In this document: positions 1 through 6,554 of the stretch, piece after piece | How the letters are laid out: each line of letters opens with the position of its first letter | Position numbering within the stretch: the first letter of the stretch is position 1 | Source: an uncultured Bacilli bacterium | GTDB taxonomy: Bacteria > Bacillota_I > Bacilli_A > RF39 > UBA660 | Length of the DNA: 10,697 nt | Assembly (NCBI GenBank): GCA_947629125.1 | Contig: CANRCO010000036.1 | Location: 1 to 10,697 of the forward strand | Direction of reading: 5' to 3' | The notes under the pieces: generated by a model | The model's input: only the letters and a program-made list of their open reading frames with translations | The model's database searches: none | Told to the model about the DNA's origin: nothing | Translations under genes and position numbers: made by a program

Positions 1-19
1 AAATAATTGGGTATTAACA

Positions 20-40
20 CGATAAACTTAAGTATTATCG
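20..40. repeat. Imperfect inverted repeat downstream of ppdK
   Basis: CGATAA (20-25) and TTATCG (35-40) flank the 8-bp palindrome ACTTAAGT (26-33), with one unpaired A at 34. It lies just past the ppdK stop in the only non-coding bases at this edge (1-44). There is no adjacent T-run on the minus strand, so it is not a convincing terminator. It could be an operator for whatever lies beyond the window edge, or chance in A+T-rich DNA. Confidence 0.4.
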
Positions 41-44
41 GCTA

Positions 45-2672
45 TTATAAGTTCCTCCCATTTTTGATAGCGGCTTGGGCCACTGCTAGCCGGGCATTAT
101 AAATTCGATAAGGACTACAAGATATATAATCTAAATTTAATTGATTACAAAAATTTATACTTTCTTTTTCTGCAGCATGTTCGCCACATATTCCAAGCTC
201 AATATTAGGATTGGCTTTTTTGGCATTTTGAATTGCTAATTTCATTAATTTACCTACCCCTTCCGTATCAATTGATACAAAAGGATCTTTTAATAGAATA
301 TTTTTAACATAATAATCATTTAGAAATTTAGCACTATCATCTCGACTAAAACCATAAGTCAATTGCGTTAAATCATTTGTTCCAAAACTAAAGAATTCGG
401 CATTCTTAGCTAAATCTTGAGAAATTAAACAAGCTCGTGGTGATTCAATCATTGTTCCAATTAAGTATTTAACTGAACAATTTAATTGTTGCATTACTTC
501 TTGAGCAGTTGTTTCAATAATTTCTTTAACATATTTCAATTCGTTAACATCAACAACTAAAGGAATCATTATCTCAGGATGAACATTATAACCTTCTCTT
601 TTCACATTAATAGCTGCGGTAATTACAGCAGTAGTTTGCATTTTAGCAATTTCTGGATAAGTAATATCTAATCGACAACCACGATGACCCATCATTGGAT
701 TAAATTCCTTTAATTCATCACAACGTTGTTCAACTTCTTTTAAACTTAAATTTAAACTTTCTGCTAATTGCTTTTTTTCTTCTTTAGTTTTTGGTAAGAA
801 CTCATGTAATGGAGGATCTAAATAACGAATTACTACAGGATTAGGACTCATAATGCGAAATAAATCTTCCATATCTTTTATTTGATAAGCAATTAATTTT
901 TTTAAAGCTTTATTTCTTTGTTCAGTGTTTTGAGCTAAAATCATTTGGCGTAAATGAAATATTCTTTCACTAGCAAAAAACATGTGTTCAGTTCGACATA
1001 ATCCTATGCCTTTTGCTCCAAATTCTAAGGCATTTTTGGCATCTTTTACAGTTTCAGCATTTGCTCGAACTTTCATTGTACTTACTTCATCTGCCCATTT
1101 CATTAGAGTTATAAATTCTTTACTTTTTTGATTTTCTTGATAAGGAATTTGACCTTCATAAATTTTACCAGTAGAACCATCTAAAGAAATATAATCTCCT
1201 TGTTTAAATTCTTTATCAGAACTTTTCAATACTTTATTTTGTTCATCTATTAATAACTCACTAGCCCCACTAACACAACATTTTCCCATACCTCGTGCAA
1301 CTACTGCTGCATGTGAAGTCATTCCTCCATGAATAGTCAATATGCCTTGAGCAAAACTTACTCCTTCAATATCTTCTGGACTAGTTTCCAAACGAACTAA
1401 AACTGTTTTTTCACCGTTTTTGCTAGCTTTGATACAATCATCGGCATTAAAATAAATTTTACCACTAGCTGCTCCAGGACTGGCTGCTAAACCTTGAGCA
1501 ATAACTTTTTTAGTTGCCAAAACATTTTTATCAAAAACTGGATGTAATAATTGATCAATTATATTAGGGTCAATATTTAATAAAGCTTGTTCTTTGGTAA
1601 TTAAACCTTCCTGAACCATGTCAACTGCCACTTTTAAAGCCGCAGTAGCAGTTCGCTTACCATTACGAGTTTGCAACATATAAAGACGACCATTTTCTAT
1701 AGTAAATTCCATATCTTGCATATCTTTATAATGTTTTTCCAATCTTTTAGCAATTTTAGTAAATTCTTCATAAATTTTTGGTAGTTCTTCTTTTAGTTTA
1801 GCTATTGGTTGAGGAGTTCTGATACCCGCAACTACATCTTCTCCTTGAGCATTTATTAAATATTCTCCATAAACTTCATTTTCTCCAGTAGCTGGATTAC
1901 GACTAAAAGCTACACCTGTTCCACTATTTTTGCCAATATTTCCATAAACCATTTCTTGGACATTTACTGCAGTACCCCAACTATTTGGAATATTATTCAT
2001 TTTACGATAATAAATTGCTCGGTCATTATTCCAACTTTCAAATACAGCACTTACTGCATTATATAGTTGTTCATAAGGGTCTTGAGGAAATTCTTCTTTT
2101 AAATTTTGATAATAAATATTTTTAAATTCTCTAGTTATTAGTAGCATATCATCACTAGTTAAATCTAAATCGCCAGCTACATTTTTTTGGTCTTTATATT
2201 TAGTTAAAAATTGTTCAAAGACACTTTTATCTAAGCCTTTAACAACATCAGCATACATCATAATTAATCGACGATAAGAATCATAAACAAAACGAGGATT
2301 ATTAGTTGCTTGAGCAAAAGAAGAAGCAACATCATCATTTAATCCTAAATTTAAAATTGTATCCATCATTCCTGGCATACTAGCTCTTGCTCCAGAACGA
2401 ACACTTAATAATAAAGGATTTTTAGTTGACCCAAAATTTTTATGAGTTAAACTTTCAATTTTTTTAATTTTTTGTTTAATTTGTTTTTGAATATTTTTAT
2501 TTAAAGTTTTATTTTCTTGATAATATAAATTACAAGCCTCGGTTGTAACAGTAAATCCTTGGGGTACATTGATTTTCATATTCATCATTTCTGCTAAATT
2601 AGCGCCCTTACCACCAAGTAAATTTTTCATGTCTTTATTACCTTCACTAAATAAATAAACATATTTACGCAT
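45..2672 (-). CDS. ppdK: Pyruvate, phosphate dikinase
   Basis: This cytoplasmic enzyme interconverts ATP + Pi + pyruvate and AMP + PPi + PEP, so it can act in PPi-dependent glycolysis or in PEP synthesis. At 875 aa it has the full family length. In order: the N-terminal nucleotide-binding domain (LLGGKGANLAEM near residue 18, RSGAR near 92, LQTRNGKRT near 333); the swivelling phosphohistidine domain with GGMTSHAAVVARG (His about 454); and the PEP/pyruvate barrel with GLCRTEHMF (about 557), IESPRA, FGTNDLTQ and the catalytic Cys in GICGEH (about 829). I place the start at ATG 2672, not at GTG 2681, because that GTG is part of the Shine-Dalgarno AGGTGA (2683-2678), which has good spacing to 2672, and the family normally begins close to KYVYLF. 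A promoter and a cre-like site lie directly upstream. No PPDK regulatory kinase/phosphatase gene is visible in the window. Confidence 0.97.
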   Translation of the reverse strand: MRKYVYLFSEGNKDMKNLLGGKGANLAEMMNMKINVPQGFTVTTEACNLYYQENKTLNKNIQKQIKQKIKKIESLTHKNFGSTKNPLLLSVRSGARASMPGMMDTILNLGLNDDVASSFAQATNNPRFVYDSYRRLIMMYADVVKGLDKSVFEQFLTKYKDQKNVAGDLDLTSDDMLLITREFKNIYYQNLKEEFPQDPYEQLYNAVSAVFESWNNDRAIYYRKMNNIPNSWGTAVNVQEMVYGNIGKNSGTGVAFSRNPATGENEVYGEYLINAQGEDVVAGIRTPQPIAKLKEELPKIYEEFTKIAKRLEKHYKDMQDMEFTIENGRLYMLQTRNGKRTATAALKVAVDMVQEGLITKEQALLNIDPNIIDQLLHPVFDKNVLATKKVIAQGLAASPGAASGKIYFNADDCIKASKNGEKTVLVRLETSPEDIEGVSFAQGILTIHGGMTSHAAVVARGMGKCCVSGASELLIDEQNKVLKSSDKEFKQGDYISLDGSTGKIYEGQIPYQENQKSKEFITLMKWADEVSTMKVRANAETVKDAKNALEFGAKGIGLCRTEHMFFASERIFHLRQMILAQNTEQRNKALKKLIAYQIKDMEDLFRIMSPNPVVIRYLDPPLHEFLPKTKEEKKQLAESLNLSLKEVEQRCDELKEFNPMMGHRGCRLDITYPEIAKMQTTAVITAAINVKREGYNVHPEIMIPLVVDVNELKYVKEIIETTAQEVMQQLNCSVKYLIGTMIESPRACLISQDLAKNAEFFSFGTNDLTQLTYGFSRDDSAKFLNDYYVKNILLKDPFVSIDTEGVGKLMKLAIQNAKKANPNIELGICGEHAAEKESINFCNQLNLDYISCSPYRIYNARLAVAQAAIKNGRNL

Positions 2673-2694
2673 CTTTTTCACCTACTCTAAAAAT

Positions 2695-2723
2695 ATTATA
2701 ACAAAATAAAAAAACGCTAACAA
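2695..2723 (-). promoter_or_regulatory. Sigma-A-type promoter of ppdK
   Basis: On the minus strand, TTGTTA (2723-2718), a 17-bp spacer and a perfect TATAAT (2700-2695) match the housekeeping consensus. Transcription would start near 2688, giving a leader of about 16 nt that holds only the Shine-Dalgarno. This short leader also argues for ATG 2672 as the ppdK start. The -35 box falls in the loop of the xer terminator candidate. Confidence 0.7.
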
Positions 2724-2737
2724 TATGGAAACGTTTT
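2708..2737 (-). terminator. Weak intrinsic terminator candidate after the xer gene
   Basis: In the minus-strand transcript, AAAACGTT (2737-2730) pairs with AGCGTTTT (2718-2711), one pair being G-U, around an 11-nt loop. The T-run continues to 2708, with four more T after one A. The stem holds only two G-C pairs, so termination may be partial and ppdK could receive read-through. It overlaps both the ppdK -35 and the cre-like palindrome. Confidence 0.45.
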
Positions 2738-2739
2738 CT
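2726..2739. promoter_or_regulatory. cre-like palindrome (possible CcpA operator) upstream of ppdK
   Basis: TGGAAACGTTTTCT has the CG centre and most fixed positions of the catabolite-responsive element TGWNANCGNTNWCA, with mismatches at the third and last positions. It sits immediately upstream of the ppdK -35, about 45 bp before the predicted start of transcription. Control of ppdK by sugar supply would be sensible, but the site also forms part of the xer terminator candidate, and no ccpA gene is in view. Confidence 0.4.
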
Positions 2740-2755
2740 TGACAAATATAGACAG

Positions 2756-3643
2756 CTAATGGTTTCGAGGATGAGTATGTAAATAAACGGATTTTAATCT
2801 ATCACTAGTAATATGCGTATATATTTGAGTTGTGCTTAAACTACTATGTCCTAAAAGTTCTTGAACAGTTTTAATATCTGCTCCATTATTAAGCAAATGA
2901 GTAGCAAAAGTATGTCTTAAAACATGTGGTGTAACTTTATTTTTAATAGCACTTTGTTTTAAAATCGTATCAACTATTTTTTCAATACTTCGAGTAGTAA
3001 TTCCCCCACCACGATTATTTAAAATTAAATAAGGACTAGTTCGATTATGGAGTAAAACACTACGATATTCGTTTAAATATAAATTTAATAAATCTAAAGC
3101 ATATTCACCAAAATAAACAATTCTTTCTTTACTACCCTTACCTAAAGTTTTGATGTATCCATTAGCTAAATCAATATCATTTAACTTAATAGCTACTAAT
3201 TCACTAACTCGCATACCAGTATCATATAATAATTCGACAATTAAACGATTACGAACATTTAAAGCACTATCTAAAGGAACTACATCTAATAATTTAGTTA
3301 TTTCTTCATAATTTAAAAAATTAGGTAATTTTTTTTCTTTCTTAGGATTACTAATTCTTTTAATAATATTTTCTTTTAATATACCTTCTTGTACTAAATA
3401 ACTATAGAATGAACGAATACTACTAAGTCGTCGAGAAATAGAAGAATTTTTATATTTTAAATCATCTAAATATTTTAAATAACCACGAATATCATTTTTG
3501 GTTAATTTTAAATAATTTAAATGATGTTTCTCTAAATATTGTTGAAAAAACGTTATATCAATTTCATAATTTTCAATTGTTTTTAAAGAATAATTTAATT
3601 CTTCTTCTAAATATTCTAAATATTGTTGTAAATATTTATTCAT
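2756..3643 (-). CDS. xerC/xerD: XerC/XerD-type tyrosine recombinase
   Basis: A 295-aa site-specific recombinase of the family that resolves chromosome dimers at dif. The N-terminal SAM-like core-binding domain covers about residues 1-85. The catalytic domain carries the complete set of active-site residues: Arg145 (GMRVSELVAI), Lys169 (GKGSKER), His240 and Arg243 (HVLRHTFATHLL), His266 (LLGHSSLSTTQ) and Tyr275 (IYTH). It ends with HPRNH, the usual HPR tail of Xer proteins. Length and tail fit a chromosomal Xer rather than a phage integrase, and no att or dif site was recognised nearby. The KKEKKLP linker and ELLYDTGMRVSEL resemble XerC, whereas TTQIYTH is XerD-like, so I do not choose between them. 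The start ATG 3643 has Shine-Dalgarno GAGGTG (3654-3649) 5 nt upstream. It is divergent from the small membrane protein genes. Confidence 0.93.
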   Translation of the reverse strand: MNKYLQQYLEYLEEELNYSLKTIENYEIDITFFQQYLEKHHLNYLKLTKNDIRGYLKYLDDLKYKNSSISRRLSSIRSFYSYLVQEGILKENIIKRISNPKKEKKLPNFLNYEEITKLLDVVPLDSALNVRNRLIVELLYDTGMRVSELVAIKLNDIDLANGYIKTLGKGSKERIVYFGEYALDLLNLYLNEYRSVLLHNRTSPYLILNNRGGGITTRSIEKIVDTILKQSAIKNKVTPHVLRHTFATHLLNNGADIKTVQELLGHSSLSTTQIYTHITSDRLKSVYLHTHPRNH

Positions 3644-3668
3644 TCTAACACCTCAGTATTATAAATTA

Positions 3669-3677
3669 ATTATAACA
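3669..3677 (-). promoter_or_regulatory. Extended -10 promoter of the xer gene
   Basis: TGTTATAAT on the minus strand is a perfect extended -10 element. No good -35 is visible at the right distance, which an extended -10 can tolerate. Transcription would begin near 3662, about 19 nt before the start codon. Confidence 0.5.
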
Positions 3678-3718
3678 TATTCCCTTAATTTATGATATTA
3701 TTATTTTAGGTGTTAAAA

Positions 3719-4018
3719 ATGAAAAATGAAAAAAAATTAACTAAAGAAGAAAAACAAAAATTAAAAGCTAAATATAAAAAAACAGAAGAAGGTAAAATTG
3801 TTAGTCGCAAACTAAATCAAGCTTTTATCTTGATGGGTTTAAGTATTATCTTTTCTATTTATTTAATAGTTGATACTTATCTAAATAAAAGCAATCCTTT
3901 TTATTATATTTATGCTGGAGCATTAATTGTTGTAGCTATTAGCTTTGTTTTTATGTATTTTCACACATGGAAAAAAATTTTAAATAATTTAAAAATAAAT
4001 GAACAAAAGAAAAAATAA
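3719..4018 (+). CDS. Small two-helix membrane protein, unknown function
   Basis: A 99-aa protein I do not recognise. Residues 1-33 are very rich in Lys and Glu and probably form a charged cytoplasmic helix. Two hydrophobic segments follow, about residues 34-54 and 61-82, separated by a short polar turn (NKSNP), and then a basic tail ending in QKKK. Under the positive-inside rule both ends should be cytoplasmic, giving a hairpin in the membrane. A longer reading would begin at GTG 3710, but that GTG belongs to the Shine-Dalgarno AGGTG (3708-3712), which is spaced 6 nt from ATG 3719, so I use 3719. It is followed 20 bp later by another small membrane protein on the same strand, and the two are likely cotranscribed. 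There are no catalytic motifs. A structural or accessory membrane role is possible but unsupported. Confidence 0.75.
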   Translation: MKNEKKLTKEEKQKLKAKYKKTEEGKIVSRKLNQAFILMGLSIIFSIYLIVDTYLNKSNPFYYIYAGALIVVAISFVFMYFHTWKKILNNLKINEQKKK

Positions 4019-4024
4019 TTGTCA

Positions 4025-4030
4025 TATAAT
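4025..4030 (+). promoter_or_regulatory. TATAAT close to a start codon (possible leaderless promoter)
   Basis: A consensus -10 hexamer ends 8 nt before ATG 4039. Transcription from it would start at or next to the ATG. No TTGACA-like box or extended TG is present, so this is only a candidate; the gene may instead be read from the upstream membrane protein's transcript. Confidence 0.3.
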
Positions 4031-4038
4031 CTATTAAG

Positions 4039-4413
4039 ATGAACGACAAAGTAAAAAAATTAAAAAGACTACAAGTAGAAGATTGGATTTGGATAATTTA
4101 TATATTTGTTGCAATTTTTGCAATTGTTTCAAATCATTTTGAAAGAAAATATGAACTTACTAATAATTTACAAGACCGCAACAAATATAAAACGATTAAC
4201 ATAATTCTTTTTACTGTAGCCTTTTTTATTTATCTTTATTTTGAGGTTTTAAATTATGAAGATATTAATGAATTTAAAGTGAATGCCACAAAAAAAGAAG
4301 TCTTAACCAAGCATGCTTCCTTTATTGCTTCTACTTTATTTTTAATCGGCGGAATTATTTATTTAATTGTCGAAATTACAACTGCTACTGATGTAGAAGC
4401 TGCTATTATATAA
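4039..4413 (+). CDS. Small three-helix membrane protein, unknown function
   Basis: A 124-aa protein of unrecognised family. A basic N-terminus (KVKKLKR) is followed by hydrophobic segments at about residues 16-31, 52-71 and 93-112. Between the first two lies a charged stretch (HFERKYELTNNLQDRNKYK), and an acidic loop (NYEDINEFK) follows the second. The start ATG 4039 is the only Met codon in the frame and has no Shine-Dalgarno (CTATTAAG precedes it), unlike every neighbour. A perfect TATAAT lies at 4025-4030, so a leaderless transcript is possible, although no -35 is visible. It probably belongs with the 99-aa membrane protein just upstream. Its last codons and stop overlap the end of the convergent deacetylase gene by 8 bp in a shared palindrome. 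No function can be proposed from the sequence. Confidence 0.72.
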   Translation: MNDKVKKLKRLQVEDWIWIIYIFVAIFAIVSNHFERKYELTNNLQDRNKYKTINIILFTVAFFIYLYFEVLNYEDINEFKVNATKKEVLTKHASFIASTLFLIGGIIYLIVEITTATDVEAAII

Positions 4414-4414
4414 T
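4405..4414. other. Palindrome supplying stop codons to two convergent genes
   Basis: ATTATATAAT is a perfect 10-bp palindrome. Read either way it gives ATT ATA TAA, so both the plus-strand membrane protein and the minus-strand deacetylase end in Ile-Ile-stop, with an 8-bp overlap (4406-4413). There is no intergenic space for a separate terminator. Confidence 0.9.
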
Positions 4415-5587
4415 TCGGCGATATTTTTGATGAGCAACTAAACTTACATTTTTTAAAGCAGCTAATTCACTGACACTAACTACTTGATAACCATTAGCAT
4501 ACAAAAGTGGTAATAATTTATTTACCGCTTCAGCAGTTGATTTATGAATATCATGTAATAAAATTATATCGCCATCTTTTACTTTACTCATTACATTATT
4601 AACAACTGTATCACAATCGCGATATTTCCAATCTTCCGGGTCGACACTCCATAAAATAAATGGAATATCTATATTTGCTAACATTTCATCGCTAACTGCT
4701 CCATAAGGTGGTCTTAATAATTTAAAATTATCACTGGTTACTTCTTCATAATACGCATTGGCTGTATTTAAATCATTAGTAAATTGTTCGACTTGCATCT
4801 TCTTTAAATTAGCATGTTGCAAAGAATGACTACCTATTTCGTTACCACTATTATAAACTTGTTTAACAACATATGGATAATTTTTGACATTCTTTCCGAC
4901 CATAAAAAAGGTTGCATGCATTTTATTATCTTGTAAAGCTTGTAAAATACCAACCGTCAAAGTACTACTTGGTCCATCATCAAAAGTTAAAGCTACTGTC
5001 TTTTTATTTTTTTGATAATCATAACCAGATTCATTAGTATAATCACTATCTAATTTAAAGGTAAAATCAAGATAATCTTTTATTTCATTATAGTTAATAG
5101 TTAATTTTAATGGTTCTTGAATTTCTGGTTGAATAACATAATTAGAATAATAAATAATCATTTCATTTTCTTTTAATTCAAAAGCAATTTGACCATCTTG
5201 TGTTTTTATAGCATCAACGATAAACTTGGGATATTTTAAACTTAATAATTCATACATTTTAGCCATAAAATCATCTACTTTATTGCTTTTTAAAATAGAA
5301 GAAAAATTAACTTCTTTACCTGTTTGTTCATTGACAAAATAACTTTTATGGATATTTGTATCAGTTTTATTTACTAATAAAAGATTAACAAATTTTTGAT
5401 TATCATTTCGTGAAGCAACATCATATTCTAAACTATTTTCATTAATTATATTTTGGACAGTTTCTTCATAATTAACATGATTTACTTTAGCTAAAATGTT
5501 TTTATCATCATTTTTAAAAACAGTTAAAGAAAAAAATGTTAGAAGAAATATGATTATTAATAATTTATTACTATAAATACTACCCAT
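4406..5587 (-). CDS. Membrane-anchored polysaccharide (peptidoglycan) deacetylase, PdaC-like
   Basis: A 393-aa extracytoplasmic enzyme predicted to remove N-acetyl groups from cell-wall glycan, which in Firmicutes commonly gives lysozyme resistance. An N-terminal signal anchor (about residues 8-24) precedes a DUF3298/RsiV-like region (about 85-175, with NEQTGKEV and the IIYYSNYVIQPE stretch). A complete NodB domain follows: TFDDGP (201-206), zinc ligands HSLQH (254-258), RPPYG (292-296), WSVDPEDW (313-320) and LLHDIH (343-348). This domain order matches Bacillus PdaC. A longer reading frame reaches ATG 5626, but that upstream part contains an extended -10 promoter and lacks a good Shine-Dalgarno. 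ATG 5587 has AGGTGG (5599-5594) 6 nt away and puts the hydrophobic anchor near the N-terminus. It lies directly downstream of the ABC exporter genes. The exact substrate is inferred. Confidence 0.9.
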   Translation of the reverse strand: MGSIYSNKLLIIIFLLTFFSLTVFKNDDKNILAKVNHVNYEETVQNIINENSLEYDVASRNDNQKFVNLLLVNKTDTNIHKSYFVNEQTGKEVNFSSILKSNKVDDFMAKMYELLSLKYPKFIVDAIKTQDGQIAFELKENEMIIYYSNYVIQPEIQEPLKLTINYNEIKDYLDFTFKLDSDYTNESGYDYQKNKKTVALTFDDGPSSTLTVGILQALQDNKMHATFFMVGKNVKNYPYVVKQVYNSGNEIGSHSLQHANLKKMQVEQFTNDLNTANAYYEEVTSDNFKLLRPPYGAVSDEMLANIDIPFILWSVDPEDWKYRDCDTVVNNVMSKVKDGDIILLHDIHKSTAEAVNKLLPLLYANGYQVVSVSELAALKNVSLVAHQKYRRII

Positions 5588-5608
5588 ACTACTCCACCTA
5601 CTACATTT

Positions 5609-5617
5609 ATTATACCA
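5609..5617 (-). promoter_or_regulatory. Extended -10 promoter of the deacetylase gene
   Basis: TGGTATAAT on the minus strand is a perfect extended -10 placed just after the permease stop codon, with no clear -35. Transcription would start near 5602, leaving about 15 nt of leader holding the Shine-Dalgarno AGGTGG. It lets the deacetylase be expressed apart from the exporter and excludes the longer start at 5626 for this transcript. Confidence 0.55.
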
Positions 5618-5630
5618 AAATTTCATAAAA

Positions 5631-6554
5631 TTACTTAATATTTTTTAAATCAGATTTATTAAATATATTATAGCAAAAAATTAACAAAATTATTAAATAA
5701 ATTATGCAAATTATTATGGCAGAAATTGGTGTTACAAATGTATATTGCGCTTTTTGACCAGTTAAAAGATACCCAAAATCCCAATTTGCTGTTAATATTA
5801 TTTTCAAAAATGAAAAATGAAATTGAGCTACATAAGTATTAATAAGTTCAAAAAGAATAATTAAAACATACATTAAAATATTAACTTTACTTGAATTTTT
5901 AATTAAGATACTACTTAAAAATGTTAAAGTATAAATTAAAATTAACTCTGGTAACAATAATAAAAATTTTAAAAACAAGTATTTTCCTATACTATACTCA
6001 ACTATTTTTTTTAATTTAAAATTGTATATAACAATTGGTAATTTTAAATTATCAAAATGAAAAATTAGACCTCCAATTAAAAGTTGCATAATTAGTAATA
6101 CTAAAATAAAAAAGATAACAGTTACAAAATAACTTAAATATTTAGCCGTTAAAATTTGTGAACGTTTATAAGGTTTAATAAGTAAATTTTTCATGGTATC
6201 ATCGTTATATTCATCACCTAATGCACTAGCACTTAACATAATACATACTACTAAAATTATTATCCAGTAATTATCAAAAAATAATTCTAACATTTTATTG
6301 GCATTATTAACATTTAAATCCCGTTTTTTTTGCAGCATATATTCATTTAAATTTATTTTAGCAACATCTTCAGCATTATTTTTATCTAAAAGAGCCAAAT
6401 TATCTTTGGCAGATTTAAGATAGTCATGCTCTTTATTTTGACTTAAAGCATAAAAATTAGTTAGTAAAAGAAAGAAAAAAGAACAAATAATTATTACTTT
6501 TAAACTTTTTTTCGCTTTAATTTTATAAAATTCTAACTTTAATAATCTACTCAT
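5631..6554 (-). CDS. ABC-2 type transporter permease
   Basis: A 307-aa membrane subunit of an ABC exporter. Six hydrophobic segments are visible at about residues 19-37, 97-113, 141-165, 191-216, 225-243 and 275-297. A long extracytoplasmic loop lies between the first two (about 38-95), a layout typical of ABC-2 permeases of the BcrB/LanE type. After the second segment, ALGDEYNDDTMKNLLIKP fits the conserved cytoplasmic E-Y-x-x-x-T-x-K/R-N-L-L motif that contacts the ATPase. The start ATG 6554 overlaps the ATPase stop by 8 bp (ATGAGTAG), and a consensus AGGAGG (6565-6560) lies within the ATPase's last codons, so translation is probably coupled. The substrate is unknown: antimicrobial peptide export or self-protection is common in the family, but nothing here specifies it. 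Confidence 0.88.
   Translation of the reverse strand: MSRLLKLEFYKIKAKKSLKVIIICSFFFLLLTNFYALSQNKEHDYLKSAKDNLALLDKNNAEDVAKINLNEYMLQKKRDLNVNNANKMLELFFDNYWIIILVVCIMLSASALGDEYNDDTMKNLLIKPYKRSQILTAKYLSYFVTVIFFILVLLIMQLLIGGLIFHFDNLKLPIVIYNFKLKKIVEYSIGKYLFLKFLLLLPELILIYTLTFLSSILIKNSSKVNILMYVLIILFELINTYVAQFHFSFLKIILTANWDFGYLLTGQKAQYTFVTPISAIIICIIYLIILLIFCYNIFNKSDLKNIK

Noticed and set aside
2756..3643. Phage or genomic-island integrase
   Set aside because: Length, HPR tail and overall motifs fit chromosomal XerC/D, and no att repeats, tRNA or phage genes are nearby.
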